Part shown: positions 43,338 to 52,761 of the stretch, one piece after another
How positions within the stretch are numbered: position 1 is the stretch's first letter
How the letters are laid out: every line of letters begins with the position of its first letter
Assembly: GCA_900215285.1 (NCBI GenBank)
Contig: OCMG01000004.1
Location: forward strand, 3,084,001-3,148,000
Reading direction: 5' to 3'
Origin: Ensifer adhaerens
GTDB lineage: Bacteria; Pseudomonadota; Alphaproteobacteria; Rhizobiales; Rhizobiaceae
Length of the DNA stretch: 64,000 nt
The notes under the pieces: generated by a model
The model's database searches: none
Seen by the model: only the letters and a program-made list of their open reading frames with translations
Told to the model about the DNA's origin: nothing
Position numbers and translations under genes: made by a program

Positions 43338-45794
43338 ATGATTAGACTGATCGGATACTTCTTCGGATTGAGCGCGATCCTGTTCTTCGGCGCCGCCGGC
43401 GCCGCCGCGATCTATCTCAATATGGTCATGAAGGATTTGCCCGACTACGAAGTGCTGGCCAATTATGCGCCGCCCGTCATGACGCGCATCCATGCCGGCG
43501 ACGGTCAGCTGATCGCCGAATATGCGAAGGAACGCCGCCTCTACCTGCCGATCCAGGCGATTCCGGATCGCGTGAAAGCCGCCTTCATCTCGGCAGAAGA
43601 CAAGAACTTCTACACCCATCCGGGCCTTGACCTTCAGGGTCTGGCGCGCGCCGTCATCGTCAACCTGCAGAATATCGGCAGCGGCCGCCGTCCGGTGGGA
43701 GCGTCGACGATCACGCAGCAGGTGGCCAAGAACTTCCTGCTCTCTTCCGACCAGACGCTGTCGCGCAAGGCAAAGGAAGCCATCCTGTCGCTGCGGATCG
43801 AGCAGACCTATTCGAAGGACCGGATTCTCGAGCTTTATCTCAACGAAATCTTCTTCGGCCTGAACTCCTATGGTATCGCCTCGGCGGCGCTGACCTATTT
43901 CGACAAGTCGGTGACGGAGCTTTCGATTGCGGAATGCGCCTATCTCGCGTCGCTGCCGAAGGGTCCGGCGAACTACAACCCCTTCCGCCATCCCGATGCC
44001 GCACTTGAGCGCCGCAACTGGGTGATCGATCGCATGGTCGAGAACGGGTATGTGGCCAAGGACGATGGCGAAGCTGCCAAGAAGGAGCCGCTGGGCGTGA
44101 CCGGACGCAAGGCCGGCACCTATCTCTTCGCCTCCGACTATTTCGCCGAGGAGGCGCGCCGCCAGATCATCGCGCAATATGGCGAGAAGGCTCTTTATGA
44201 GGGTGGCTTGTCCGTCCGCACGTCCCTGAACCCGAAGCTGCAGATCTATGCCCGAAAGGCGTTGCAGGACGCCCTGATCGAATTCGACATCAAGCGCGGC
44301 TATCACGGCCCGATCAACCACATCTCCACTACGGGCGATTGGGGCCCTGCCTTGTCGAAGCTCGATGAGATGCGCGACGTGCCGGAGTGGAAACTCGCGG
44401 TCGTTCTGGCGACCGATACGAAGGGCATCGACATCGGGATCCGTCCCGAACACGATCCGGGTGGCAAGGTTGATCCGGCCCGCGAGCGCGGTCGCATCGA
44501 CGACGCCAACATGAAATGGGCCTATCGTTCATCCAAGTCGCTCATGACCAAGGCGAAGTCTCCCGTCGATATCTTCCAGCCGGGCGACGTCGTCTATGTC
44601 GAGGCGATCGATGGCAAGCCGGGCCAGTACAAGCTGCGCCAGCCGCCGAAAATCCAGGGTGGCATGGTCGTCATGGATCCGAAGACGGGACGCGTGCTCG
44701 CCATGGTCGGCGGCTTCTCCTATGCCCAGTCCGAGTTCAACCGCGCGACCCAGGCAATGCGCCAGCCCGGTTCGTCCTTCAAGCCCTTCGTCTACGCCGC
44801 CGCACTGGATAACGGCTACACGCCGGCCTCGGTCGTCATGGACGCACCTTTCGAGCTCAAGCTGCCGAACGGCCAGGTCTGGTCGCCGAAGAACTATGGC
44901 GGCGACTTCGCGGGCCCTTCGACACTGCGCCGCGGCATCGAGCAGTCGCGCAACCTGATGACCGTTCGCCTCGCCAACGACATGGGCATGGCCACAGTGG
45001 CGGAATATGCCGAACGCTTCGGCATTTACGATCACATGCAGCCGGTTCTCGCGATGGCACTCGGCTCCGGCGAAACGACCGTCATGCGCATGGTGTCCGG
45101 CTATTCGGTGATCGCGAACGGCGGCAAGCAGATCAAGCCGACGCTGATCGACCGTATTCAGGACCGCACCGGCAAGACGATCTACAAACATGAGGACCGC
45201 GTGTGCGAGAACTGCAACGCGACGGATTGGAACAACCAGGAAGAGCCGGTTGTCGACGACAAGCGCGAACAGGTTCTCGACCCGATGACAGCCTACCAGA
45301 TCACGTCGATGATGCAGGGCGTCATTCAGCGTGGCACGGCAGCCGGCCAGGTCAAGCTTGACCGCGACGTTGCCGGCAAGACCGGGACGACAAACGACGA
45401 AAAGGACGCCTGGTTCGTCGGCTTCACGCCGGATCTCGTGGCAGGCGTCTATATCGGCTACGACAACCCGCAGCCGATGGGTCGCGGCGGCACCGGCGGT
45501 CACCTCTCCGCGCCGATCTTCAACGAGTTCATGCAGGATGCCGACAAGGATATCATGCCGTCGAAGTTCATCGTACCGCCGGGCATGAAGTTGATCGCCG
45601 TGGACCGGAAGACTGGCATGGAAGCAGCTCCTGGCGATCCGAACACGATCGTTGAGGCCTTCAAGCCCGGCACAGGACCCGCCGACGTCTTTTCTGTCAT
45701 CGGTGGTGAGGACTATGCGACGCCGCAGGAGATCATGAACCAGTCGCCGCAGGCGAATGATGCGGTGAAACAGGGACAGCCGGGCCTGTTCTGA
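43338..45794 (+). CDS. mrcA: Penicillin-binding protein 1A
   Basis: Bifunctional peptidoglycan synthase. The 818 residues have an N-terminal membrane anchor (about 5-27). The GT51 transglycosylase domain has ISAEDKNFYTHPGLD (catalytic Glu) and GASTITQQVAKN. The transpeptidase domain has the catalytic SxxK in QPGSSFKPF, the SxN in EQSRNLMTV, and the KTG in AGKTGTTNDEKDAWFVG. The length is normal for class A PBP1A. Its terminator is at 45814-45842. Confidence 0.96.
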   Translation: MIRLIGYFFGLSAILFFGAAGAAAIYLNMVMKDLPDYEVLANYAPPVMTRIHAGDGQLIAEYAKERRLYLPIQAIPDRVKAAFISAEDKNFYTHPGLDLQGLARAVIVNLQNIGSGRRPVGASTITQQVAKNFLLSSDQTLSRKAKEAILSLRIEQTYSKDRILELYLNEIFFGLNSYGIASAALTYFDKSVTELSIAECAYLASLPKGPANYNPFRHPDAALERRNWVIDRMVENGYVAKDDGEAAKKEPLGVTGRKAGTYLFASDYFAEEARRQIIAQYGEKALYEGGLSVRTSLNPKLQIYARKALQDALIEFDIKRGYHGPINHISTTGDWGPALSKLDEMRDVPEWKLAVVLATDTKGIDIGIRPEHDPGGKVDPARERGRIDDANMKWAYRSSKSLMTKAKSPVDIFQPGDVVYVEAIDGKPGQYKLRQPPKIQGGMVVMDPKTGRVLAMVGGFSYAQSEFNRATQAMRQPGSSFKPFVYAAALDNGYTPASVVMDAPFELKLPNGQVWSPKNYGGDFAGPSTLRRGIEQSRNLMTVRLANDMGMATVAEYAERFGIYDHMQPVLAMALGSGETTVMRMVSGYSVIANGGKQIKPTLIDRIQDRTGKTIYKHEDRVCENCNATDWNNQEEPVVDDKREQVLDPMTAYQITSMMQGVIQRGTAAGQVKLDRDVAGKTGTTNDEKDAWFVGFTPDLVAGVYIGYDNPQPMGRGGTGGHLSAPIFNEFMQDADKDIMPSKFIVPPGMKLIAVDRKTGMEAAPGDPNTIVEAFKPGTGPADVFSVIGGEDYATPQEIMNQSPQANDAVKQGQPGLF

Positions 45795-45813
45795 CTGAAG
45801 TTTCAGTACGGAG

Positions 45814-45842
45814 AAAGCGGGGGTCCAGGCCCCCGCTTTTTC
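45814..45842 (+). terminator. Terminator of mrcA
   Basis: A 10-bp stem aaagcggggg/cccccgcttt with a 6-base loop, followed by TTTTT, begins 19 bp after the mrcA stop. It is a clear Rho-independent terminator. Confidence 0.85.
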
Positions 45843-45915
45843 GTTTGCCGGGTTTACATCCGCGGCGGCAGAAACTATGTCATCGCCAGCTTTTCAAACG
45901 AAAAAGAACGGAACC

Positions 45916-47047
45916 ATGCGTATCGAAATCGAGAATATTGTCGACGAAATCAAGCAGGCCATAAGCCTGCTGAGGAGGCATCTTTGACTGGGATCAGGCG
46001 ATAAGACGTCTCGACTGGCTCAACAACAAGTCAGAAGATCCCAATCTCTGGAATAACCCGACCGAAGCCCAGAAGCTGATGCGCGAGCGTCAGAACCTGG
46101 ACAAGAGCATCAACGGCCTGAAGAAGCTCGAATCGGAACTGGCCGACAATATCGAACTCATCGAGCTTGGCGAAGCCGAGGACGATCCGGGCATTGTGAA
46201 GGACGCAGAAGATGCGATCCGCGCGCTGCGCACCGAGTTTGCACGCCTTCAGGTCGAAGCGATGCTTTCCGGCGAAGCAGACGGCAACGACACCTATCTC
46301 GAAGTGCATTCGGGCGCCGGCGGCACCGAAAGCCAGGACTGGGCGAACATGCTTCTTCGCATGTACACGCGCTGGGCCGAGCGGCAGGGCTTCAAGGTGG
46401 AAATCCTGGAAATGCATGACGGCGAAGAAGCCGGCATCAAGTCCGCGACGATCCTCGTCAAGGGCGAGAACGCCTATGGCTGGCTGAAGACCGAATCGGG
46501 CGTGCATCGTCTCGTGCGCATCTCGCCTTATGACAGCAACGCGCGCCGGCACACGTCCTTCTCGTCTGTCTGGGTCTATCCGGTGGTCGATGATTCGATC
46601 CAGATCGACATCAACGAAAGCGATTGCCGCATCGACACCTATCGTTCATCGGGTGCAGGCGGCCAGCACGTCAATACGACCGACTCGGCCGTGCGCATCA
46701 CGCACATGCCCTCCGGCATCGTAGTGGCCTGCCAGCAGGAGCGCTCGCAGCACAAGAACCGCGCGAAGGCTTGGGAAATGCTGCGCTCGCGACTCTACGA
46801 AGCCGAGCTTGAACGGCGCGAAGCAGCGGCGAATGCAGAACAGGCTTCAAAGAGCGACATCGGCTGGGGCCACCAGATCCGCTCCTACGTGCTGCAGCCC
46901 TACCAGATGGTCAAGGACCTGCGCACCGGGGTCGAAAGCTCGGCGCCGGGCGACGTCCTGGATGGCGACATCACGGAGTTCATGGAGGCCGCGCTCGCTC
47001 ACCGGGTTACCGGTGGCGCGAATGTGGAGGTCGCGGATATCGACTGA
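45916..47047 (+). CDS. prfB: Peptide chain release factor 2, with programmed +1 frameshift
   Basis: Terminates translation at UGA and UAA. The gene begins at ATG 45916 and reads 23 codons to an in-frame TGA (45985-45987). A +1 shift at CTT TGA C then joins [14 protein letters not shown]..., giving 376 residues. The GGQ motif is at about residues 248-250 ([10 protein letters not shown]). The recognition tripeptide region reads SPY instead of the E. coli SPF, a common alphaproteobacterial variant. A reading that begins at 46079 would miss the first 54 residues. Confidence 0.95.
45973..45988 (+). promoter_or_regulatory. prfB +1 frameshift site
   Basis: AGGAGG (45973-45978), three bases (CAT), then CTT TGA C (45982-45988). 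The internal Shine-Dalgarno-like sequence at this spacing and the slippery CUU-UGA-C are the known elements of RF2 autoregulation: low RF2 lets the ribosome pause at UGA and slip. Confidence 0.95.
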
Positions 47048-47067
47048 GATCTCAGTTATTCACACAA

Positions 47068-47094
47068 AAAAGGGGAGCCAGCGGCTCCCCTTTT
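47068..47094. terminator. Bidirectional terminator between prfB and an MFS gene
   Basis: A 12-bp perfect stem (aaaaggggagcc with ggctcccctttt, loop agc) with T tails on both strands. It sits between the converging prfB and efflux genes. Confidence 0.87.
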
Positions 47095-47123
47095 CAGTTC
47101 TGCCCATGCGGGCCGCGGCGCTT

Positions 47124-48326
47124 TCATTCGGCGGCGACGACCGTTCTGGCAACCGGGCGCAATGTCAGCAGACTGAACATAACCACCATCATCGAGCAAA
47201 GACCGATACCGGCAATCATCGGCATGGACGTTCCATCGAAGAACAGAGAGACCAGCGCCGTGACGGCCGAGGCGGCAACGAATTGCAGCGTGCCCATCAA
47301 TGCGGATGCGGTGCCCGCGATCCGGCCATGGGCCTCCAGCGCCAGAACGGCCGAGGACGGCACGACAAGGCCGAGGAAGCCGTAACCGGCCAGAAGCAGC
47401 ACGGTCATGACTGCGAAGTTGTCGATGCCGGCAAGCCGGGTAGCCAAAAGCAGGACCATCATGGACGAATACAACAAGGCAGCGGTGCGGACGACTCTGC
47501 GCAGTCCATAGCGCCGGGCAAGCCGCGCATTGAGCTGCGAGAAGACGAAGAACGGGATCGCGTTCAGCGCAAACATGATTCCGTAGGCCGATGGCGTCAG
47601 GCCGAAATGCTCAATGATCACGAAAGACGAGTTCGAGACATAGACCATGTAGCTCGACATGCCGAAGGCGGCGATGCCGACAATGCCCATGAAATAGGGA
47701 TCGACCAACAGAAGCCCGTAGTTCTTGAAGGCCCCGCTCAGGCTGCTTTCCAGCCGCTTCTCCTTCGTGCGGGTCTCGTTCAGCACGAAGGTCACCAGGA
47801 AGGCGCCGAGGAAGCCGAAGGCGGTGAGAACCCAGAAGATATCGCGCCAGGTCGCCACCGAGACGATGAAACTACCGGCAAGCGGCGCAAGCAAGGGCGA
47901 GATGCTGAAGACCAGCATCAGCAGCGACATGAGCCGGGCGGCTTCAGGCCCCGTATGCAGATCGCGGACGATGGCGCGGGCAATGACCGCCCCTGCCCCG
48001 GCACCAAGCCCCTGGATGAAGCGGAAAGCGATGAGCGCGTGGACGCTGGGCGCCAGCGCGCAGCCGATGGCGCCGATGACATAGATGGTCATACCGACAA
48101 TCAGGGGCGGACGGCGGCCATACATGTCGGACACCGAACCATAAACGATCTGCGCAATGGCCATGGCGATGAAATAGGATGTCAGGCTCAGTTGCAGCGT
48201 GCTGCCATCCGTATTGAAGTCCTTCGCGATCGACGGAAGCGAAGGCAGATAGATGTCGAGCGCGGAAACGCCGACGGCGGACAGGAAGCCCAGAATCAGG
48301 GCGTAATAAAGCGTCGAGGACTTCAT
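47124..48326 (-). CDS. MFS multidrug efflux transporter, second Bcr/CflA-type copy
   Basis: A 400-residue inner-membrane antiporter with 12 predicted helices. It has motif A in AQIVYGSVSDMYGRRP and ALDIYLPSLPSI in helix 1, as in Bcr/CflA. It is related to, but clearly not a recent duplicate of, the protein at 34272-35495. The start at 48324-48326 (MKSSTLYYALILG) has GGAGAG upstream; the 41-residue extension is rejected. It is divergent from a TetR gene. Confidence 0.9.
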   Translation of the reverse strand: MKSSTLYYALILGFLSAVGVSALDIYLPSLPSIAKDFNTDGSTLQLSLTSYFIAMAIAQIVYGSVSDMYGRRPPLIVGMTIYVIGAIGCALAPSVHALIAFRFIQGLGAGAGAVIARAIVRDLHTGPEAARLMSLLMLVFSISPLLAPLAGSFIVSVATWRDIFWVLTAFGFLGAFLVTFVLNETRTKEKRLESSLSGAFKNYGLLLVDPYFMGIVGIAAFGMSSYMVYVSNSSFVIIEHFGLTPSAYGIMFALNAIPFFVFSQLNARLARRYGLRRVVRTAALLYSSMMVLLLATRLAGIDNFAVMTVLLLAGYGFLGLVVPSSAVLALEAHGRIAGTASALMGTLQFVAASAVTALVSLFFDGTSMPMIAGIGLCSMMVVMFSLLTLRPVARTVVAAE

Positions 48327-48506
48327 CGAAATCTCTCCAGTTCTTTTCGGGGGTAGGCAAGGCTGCGATGGGAGGTCGCCGCCTGCTGAAATGCTGTGTG
48401 TGTCCGGCGCATGCAGGACCACAGGAACGTTCGTATTTTCGCCTCGCAATCCAGACGCCGGACCGCAGCGGGCCCAACTCGAATTGCAGCGATGCCCATA
48501 TTTTTA

Positions 48507-48536
48507 GACACTAATGTCCAATTGGACAAGAGTGTC
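48507..48536. promoter_or_regulatory. 30-bp TetR-type operator
   Basis: A long inverted repeat centred on aatt: the inner arms are tgtcc/ggaca (perfect over 14 bp, 48515-48528) and the outer arms gacact/agtgtc, with two mismatched base positions between them. It sits in the divergent gap about 180 bp before the efflux start and 40 bp before the tetR start, where a repressor could block both. Confidence 0.75.
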
Positions 48537-48575
48537 CAACTTGAAAATTTTTGATAGAAGGATTATTTCGAGTTC

Positions 48576-49211
48576 ATGGACATTGAAACCATCGAAAAAC
48601 CCGACCTTGTGAAATCCAAGCGTGACCGCATACTAGAGGCGGCCGCGACAGTTTTCTGTCAGGATGGTTATACAGGTGCGAGCATCGACGCCGTGGCGAC
48701 CAGGGCCGGCGTCTCGCGGCAGACGATCTACAATCATGTCGGCGACAAGGATGGGCTCTTCAAGGAGGTCGTCGCCGCGCTGACCGACAAGTCGGCAGCG
48801 AAGTTCATGCTTCTGATGGAGGAATTTCCAGACAAGCCCGACAATGTCGAGGCGGAGCTGACCTCGTTTTCCGCGCGCTTCCTCAATCATCTCACGCAGG
48901 ACAAGACGAGCCGATGGCTGCTTCGGCTCGCGGAGAACGAAAGCGGGCGCTATCCGGAGCTTTTCACGGTCTGGCGCGAATATGGGTCGGGTCGAAAGCG
49001 CTCGCTGGTGGCGGCTCAATTGTCGCAACTGGCATTGAACGGCTACCTCGATCTCGACGATGCGACGCTTGCCGCGCGGCAGTATCTGGCCCTGTTGACG
49101 GCCGAATGGCGGGCAGAGTTCCAGCTTGGACGCTTCCCGAGCGAAGACGAATGCGCCGGTATGGCAGCGCGTGCCGTCAAGACCTTCCTGCGGGCTTTCG
49201 GCAGGCGCTGA
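48576..49211 (+). CDS. TetR-family transcriptional repressor, second copy
   Basis: A 211-residue TetR regulator with the helix-turn-helix IDAVATRAGVSRQTIYNHVGDK near residues 30-55 and a divergent ligand-binding domain. It most likely controls the divergent efflux gene through the 30-bp operator at 48507-48536. It is not similar enough to the TetR at 35601 to suggest a recent copy. Confidence 0.88.
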   Translation: MDIETIEKPDLVKSKRDRILEAAATVFCQDGYTGASIDAVATRAGVSRQTIYNHVGDKDGLFKEVVAALTDKSAAKFMLLMEEFPDKPDNVEAELTSFSARFLNHLTQDKTSRWLLRLAENESGRYPELFTVWREYGSGRKRSLVAAQLSQLALNGYLDLDDATLAARQYLALLTAEWRAEFQLGRFPSEDECAGMAARAVKTFLRAFGRR

Positions 49212-49221
49212 CGTCGGGCCA

Positions 49222-49752
49222 TCAGCCCTTGCCAACGCCCTTCTTCGTTTTCGACATCATGTTTTCCAAGTAACCCAGCATCAGCGCCGAGACCACGAAG
49301 GCAAGGTGAATGCCGGTGAGCAGAACGATCTTGGTGTCGGTGTACTCATTGATGTTGAGAAAGACCTGCAGCAGGTGGATCGACGAGATCGCCACGATTG
49401 AAGACGCCACCTTGATCTTGAGACTACCGGAGTCGAGCTTGCCGAGGAAGGACACGTCCTTGTTTTCGGCATCGGCCTCGGCTTCGTCGAAGCGGCTGAC
49501 GAAGTTTTCGTAACCGGAAATCATCACCATCACAATCAGACTGCCAACCAGCGCGGCGTCGATGAGGCCGAGCATCGCGAGGATCATGTCGCCCTCGTTC
49601 GCGACCATGACATTGGAGGCGATCTTGATGAACTTCAGCAGGAACGAGAAGCCGTAAAGTGCGAGCGCTGCGGCAAGGCCCAGATAGAACACCACCAATA
49701 TCCAGCGGCTGGACAGAATGATACGTTCTACAAACAATTCCAATGATTTCAT
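49222..49752 (-). CDS. UPF0114 (YqhA) family membrane protein
   Basis: A 176-residue inner-membrane protein of the UPF0114 family. It has three or four hydrophobic segments (about 10-32, 50-75, 100-120 and 130-155) and the motif SRWILVVFYLGL with KLDSGSLKIKVASSIVAISS. The function is unknown. The ATG at 49750-49752 has AGAGG upstream. The gene converges with tetR with only a short gap, and the last residues (KTKKGVGKG) are positively charged. Confidence 0.88.
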   Translation of the reverse strand: MKSLELFVERIILSSRWILVVFYLGLAAALALYGFSFLLKFIKIASNVMVANEGDMILAMLGLIDAALVGSLIVMVMISGYENFVSRFDEAEADAENKDVSFLGKLDSGSLKIKVASSIVAISSIHLLQVFLNINEYTDTKIVLLTGIHLAFVVSALMLGYLENMMSKTKKGVGKG

Positions 49753-49863
49753 CAGTAACCTCTGAAGCAAAATGGGTCAGGGGACGGCCCCTACCATATA
49801 GGCGGCGAGCGTCGAAATCCAAGACATGTCCTGAGTCGAAACAGGCCGCATGGCCTGAAAAGC

Positions 49864-51027
49864 TCAGACGGACCTAAGCCATTTCTCGACCCGCGCCATG
49901 GCTTCGACCATGTCGGCGGTCGCACCTGCATATGAAAAACGCATGGTGTGATGGCCGTCGACCGGATCGAAATCGATCCCCGGTGTTGCCGCCACATTCG
50001 TCTCGGTCAGCATGCGACGCGCAAACGCCATCGAATCGTTGGTGAAGCGGCTGACATCGGCATAGGCGTAGAAGGCGCCGTCCATGGGAGATGCGAGGTC
50101 GAGGCCGATGCGCGGCAGGGCCTCGAGCAGTATCTCGCGATTGCGGCGATAGCTTGCCTTGACCTCCTCCAGCTCTTCCGTTTCGCCCAGCGCCGCCTCC
50201 GCTGCGATCTGGGAGAGTTCGGGCGCGGAGATGTAGAGGCTCTGGGCGATCCGCTCGAAGCTGCGGACCATGGTCTCCGGCAGGACCATCCAGCCGATAC
50301 GCCAGCCGGTCATGCAGTAGTATTTCGAGAAGGAGTTGATGATGACGGCGTTGTCCGTCACCGAAAGCGCGGTCGTCTCTTCGCCTGCATAGGTAAGTCC
50401 GTGATAGATCTCGTCCGAGATGAAATGAATGGCGTTGGCGTTGCAATAGTCAGCCAGCGCCTTCAGCGCTGCCGCGCCTGTCACCGTCCCGGTCGGGTTT
50501 GCGGGGCTTGCAAGCAGCACGCCTTTCAGACGGATGCCCGCCTCCCGCGTGGCCGCCTCCAGATTGTCCGGCGTCAGGGTGAAGCCGCTTGTCGCATCGG
50601 CAGCCACTTCGAGAACGTTCAGGCCTAGTGCCTTCAGGATGTTGCGGTAGGCCGGATAGCCCGGACGCGCGATCGCCACCCAGTCGCCCTGATCGAAGAG
50701 AGCCAGAAAGGCGAGATTGAAGCCGGCGGACGAACCCGTCGTGACGGCGATGCGCTGTGGGTCCACCGAGACGCCGTAGCGGCTTTGATAATGCGATGAG
50801 AGAGCCTGCCGCAGCGACAGCAGACCCAGAGCATCCGTGTAGCCGAGGCGGCCATGCTCAAGCGCGGCGCGCGAGGCGGCAAGTGCGGCCTTCGGTGCCG
50901 GATGAGACGGCTGACCGACGGCCATGGAAATGACCGGATGACCGGCCGCGCGGCGCTTCGTGGCTTCGGCCAGCACATCCATGGCGTGGAAGGGTTCAAC
51001 GTTTCCACGTTTCGAAAGGTCGGCCAA
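49864..51027 (-). CDS. PLP-dependent aminotransferase, class I/II
   Basis: A 387-residue aminotransferase of the AspC/tyrosine-type fold. The PLP lysine lies in NSFSKYYCMTGWRIGW, and GSSAGFNLAFLALF and NPTGTV are cofactor or substrate motifs. The amino-acid substrate cannot be told from sequence. A TTG at 51025-51027 has GAGGAG 6 bases upstream and gives the natural N-terminus LADLSKRGNVEPFHAMDVL; a GTG 16 codons upstream is the alternative. It is divergent from the DsbA-like gene. Confidence 0.88.
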   Translation of the reverse strand: MADLSKRGNVEPFHAMDVLAEATKRRAAGHPVISMAVGQPSHPAPKAALAASRAALEHGRLGYTDALGLLSLRQALSSHYQSRYGVSVDPQRIAVTTGSSAGFNLAFLALFDQGDWVAIARPGYPAYRNILKALGLNVLEVAADATSGFTLTPDNLEAATREAGIRLKGVLLASPANPTGTVTGAAALKALADYCNANAIHFISDEIYHGLTYAGEETTALSVTDNAVIINSFSKYYCMTGWRIGWMVLPETMVRSFERIAQSLYISAPELSQIAAEAALGETEELEEVKASYRRNREILLEALPRIGLDLASPMDGAFYAYADVSRFTNDSMAFARRMLTETNVAATPGIDFDPVDGHHTMRFSYAGATADMVEAMARVEKWLRSV

Positions 51028-51246
51028 GGCAGTCTCCTCGCAGCTCCGCGCCCTCCCCGTCGCGGATGTCTTCACATTCGCGAGAGCAGGCCATTATGTC
51101 AGGTTTTGCGGTTTGTATTCAGAGCCCGCCGATTGTAAAGAGCGAACAGATAATATTAGCGCCGGGCGTTTTGCCACAGGCCAAACATATTTGCAGTCTG
51201 ATATGTCGTTTTGCGGCACAGGCAGACGCGCAATCAGGAGATAGAA

Positions 51247-52014
51247 ATGGCATCGAAGATCATGAACTTGCTGGCATCAGGCGCCTTCGTTGCCGCGTCC
51301 ATCCTGGCGACCACGGCGCCGGCCAGCGCATTCGACGATGCGCAGAAGAAGGAAATTGGCGACATCGTTCGCCAGTATCTCATCCAGAATCCGGAAGTTC
51401 TGCTCGAAGCGCAGGACGCCCTTCAGGCAAAGCGCGAGCAGGCGTCCGCCGCCAAGGCCGCCACGGCCATCGACAAGAACAAGCAGGAGCTCTTCTCCGA
51501 TGCCTCCGACCTGGTTCTGGGCAACCCGAAGGGCGACGTGACCATTGTCGAGTTCTTCGACTACAATTGCACCTACTGCAAGCACGCCATCAAGGACATG
51601 TCGGCGCTGATAAAATCAGACTCGAACGTGCGTTTCGTCCTGAAGGAATTCCCGATCCTGGGGCAGGACTCGATCGAGGCGCACAAGATCGCGCTTGCCT
51701 TCCGCGCCATTGCTCCCGAAAAATATGGCCAGTTCCACATGGCGCTGCTCGGCGGCACCAGCCACGCCAACAAGGAGACCGCCCTCAAGGTCGCGGAAAG
51801 CCTCGGCGTTTCCAAAGCCGAAATCGCCAAGCAGGTTGCTGCCAATGCCGGCGAACAGAGTGTGAAGTCGTCTTATGAACTGGCCGATGCGCTCGGCATT
51901 CAGGGCACGCCGGCCTATGTCATCGGGGATGACCTCATTCCGGGCGCCGCTGGTCTCGACGTCCTGACACAGAAGGTCGCGAATATGCGCGCCTGCGGCA
52001 AGGCCACCTGCTAA
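51247..52014 (+). CDS. Periplasmic DsbA-family thiol-disulfide protein
   Basis: A 255-residue protein with a signal peptide (MASKIMNLLASGAFVAASIL..., about 28 residues) and a DsbA-type thioredoxin domain. The CxxC is Cys108-Thr-Tyr-Cys111 (FFDYNCTYCKH), and the cis-proline region is GIQGTPAYVIG. An N-terminal helical segment before the thioredoxin fold resembles Com1-like DsbA proteins. It probably oxidises or isomerises periplasmic disulfides. The ATG at 51247 has AGGAG upstream. Confidence 0.9.
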   Translation: MASKIMNLLASGAFVAASILATTAPASAFDDAQKKEIGDIVRQYLIQNPEVLLEAQDALQAKREQASAAKAATAIDKNKQELFSDASDLVLGNPKGDVTIVEFFDYNCTYCKHAIKDMSALIKSDSNVRFVLKEFPILGQDSIEAHKIALAFRAIAPEKYGQFHMALLGGTSHANKETALKVAESLGVSKAEIAKQVAANAGEQSVKSSYELADALGIQGTPAYVIGDDLIPGAAGLDVLTQKVANMRACGKATC

Positions 52015-52275
52015 GTCGAGCCGCTTGAAGTTTTCCACGGCTTTTGTGGCGGTCGAACGCGGTTATTCACCGTCATCGTCGCCGCACCAAGCAATGGCTT
52101 CCATTTGCCTGAAGTCCAGACTATAGAAGAACCCCGACGCCGCCCGGCTGGCGCAGCGACGATGTCGCGCGCGGCCATGAAGGGCGCTCAGAGTGTTTAC
52201 GCAATTCCGGACGCGAAGCCGGCTTCCGCTTTCGCTGGAATTGCTCCAGAGAAGAATAAGAACAGGACGATTTTC

Positions 52276-52749
52276 ATGGCAGAGAAGAAGACCGGCATCG
52301 ATCAGGCCCTCATTCGCGACCTCGCGAACATCCTGAAAGAAACCGACCTCACCGAAATCGAAGTCGAACAGGATGCCCTGCGCATCCGCGTTTCGCGCGC
52401 TGCTCCGGCGGCCATGCATATGCCGGCTTACAGCGTTGCAGCGCCCGCTCCGGTCGCAGCCGCTGCTGCCGCTCCGGCTGAGGCCGCGGCTCCTGCCGTT
52501 GCTGCCCGCGACCCAAAGAACACGGTCACCTCGCCGATGGTTGGCACGACCTATCTCTCGCCCGCTCCCGGCGCTCGCCCCTTCGTGGAAGTCGGCCAGA
52601 CTGTCAAGGAAGGCCAGACGATCCTCATCATCGAGGCTATGAAGACCATGAACCAGATTCCGGCACCGCGCTCGGGCAAGGTCACCGAAATCCTCGTCAC
52701 GGATGCCCAACCGGTGGAATTCGGCGAAGCCTTGATCGTCATCGAATAA
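52276..52749 (+). CDS. accB: Biotin carboxyl carrier protein of acetyl-CoA carboxylase
   Basis: Carries biotin between the carboxylase and transferase components in fatty-acid synthesis. The 157 residues have a helical N-terminal region, an Ala/Pro linker (about 42-78), and the biotinyl domain with EAMKTMNQ; the biotinylated residue is Lys123. The ATG at 52276 opens [19 protein letters not shown]. accC follows 12 bp later. An aroQ gene, common upstream of accB in rhizobia, is absent here. Confidence 0.96.
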   Translation: MAEKKTGIDQALIRDLANILKETDLTEIEVEQDALRIRVSRAAPAAMHMPAYSVAAPAPVAAAAAAPAEAAAPAVAARDPKNTVTSPMVGTTYLSPAPGARPFVEVGQTVKEGQTILIIEAMKTMNQIPAPRSGKVTEILVTDAQPVEFGEALIVIE

Positions 52750-52761
52750 GGGGCGCTTGCC

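Noticed and set aside
46079..47047. prfB starting at ATG 46079 as an independent 322-residue protein
   Set aside because: The conserved upstream 54 residues and the frameshift element show the true start at 45916.
46809..48356. Plus-strand open frame of 515 codons after prfB
   Set aside because: It overlaps the end of prfB out of frame, then runs antisense to the MFS gene; the composition is shadow-like (HRDRRDDD).
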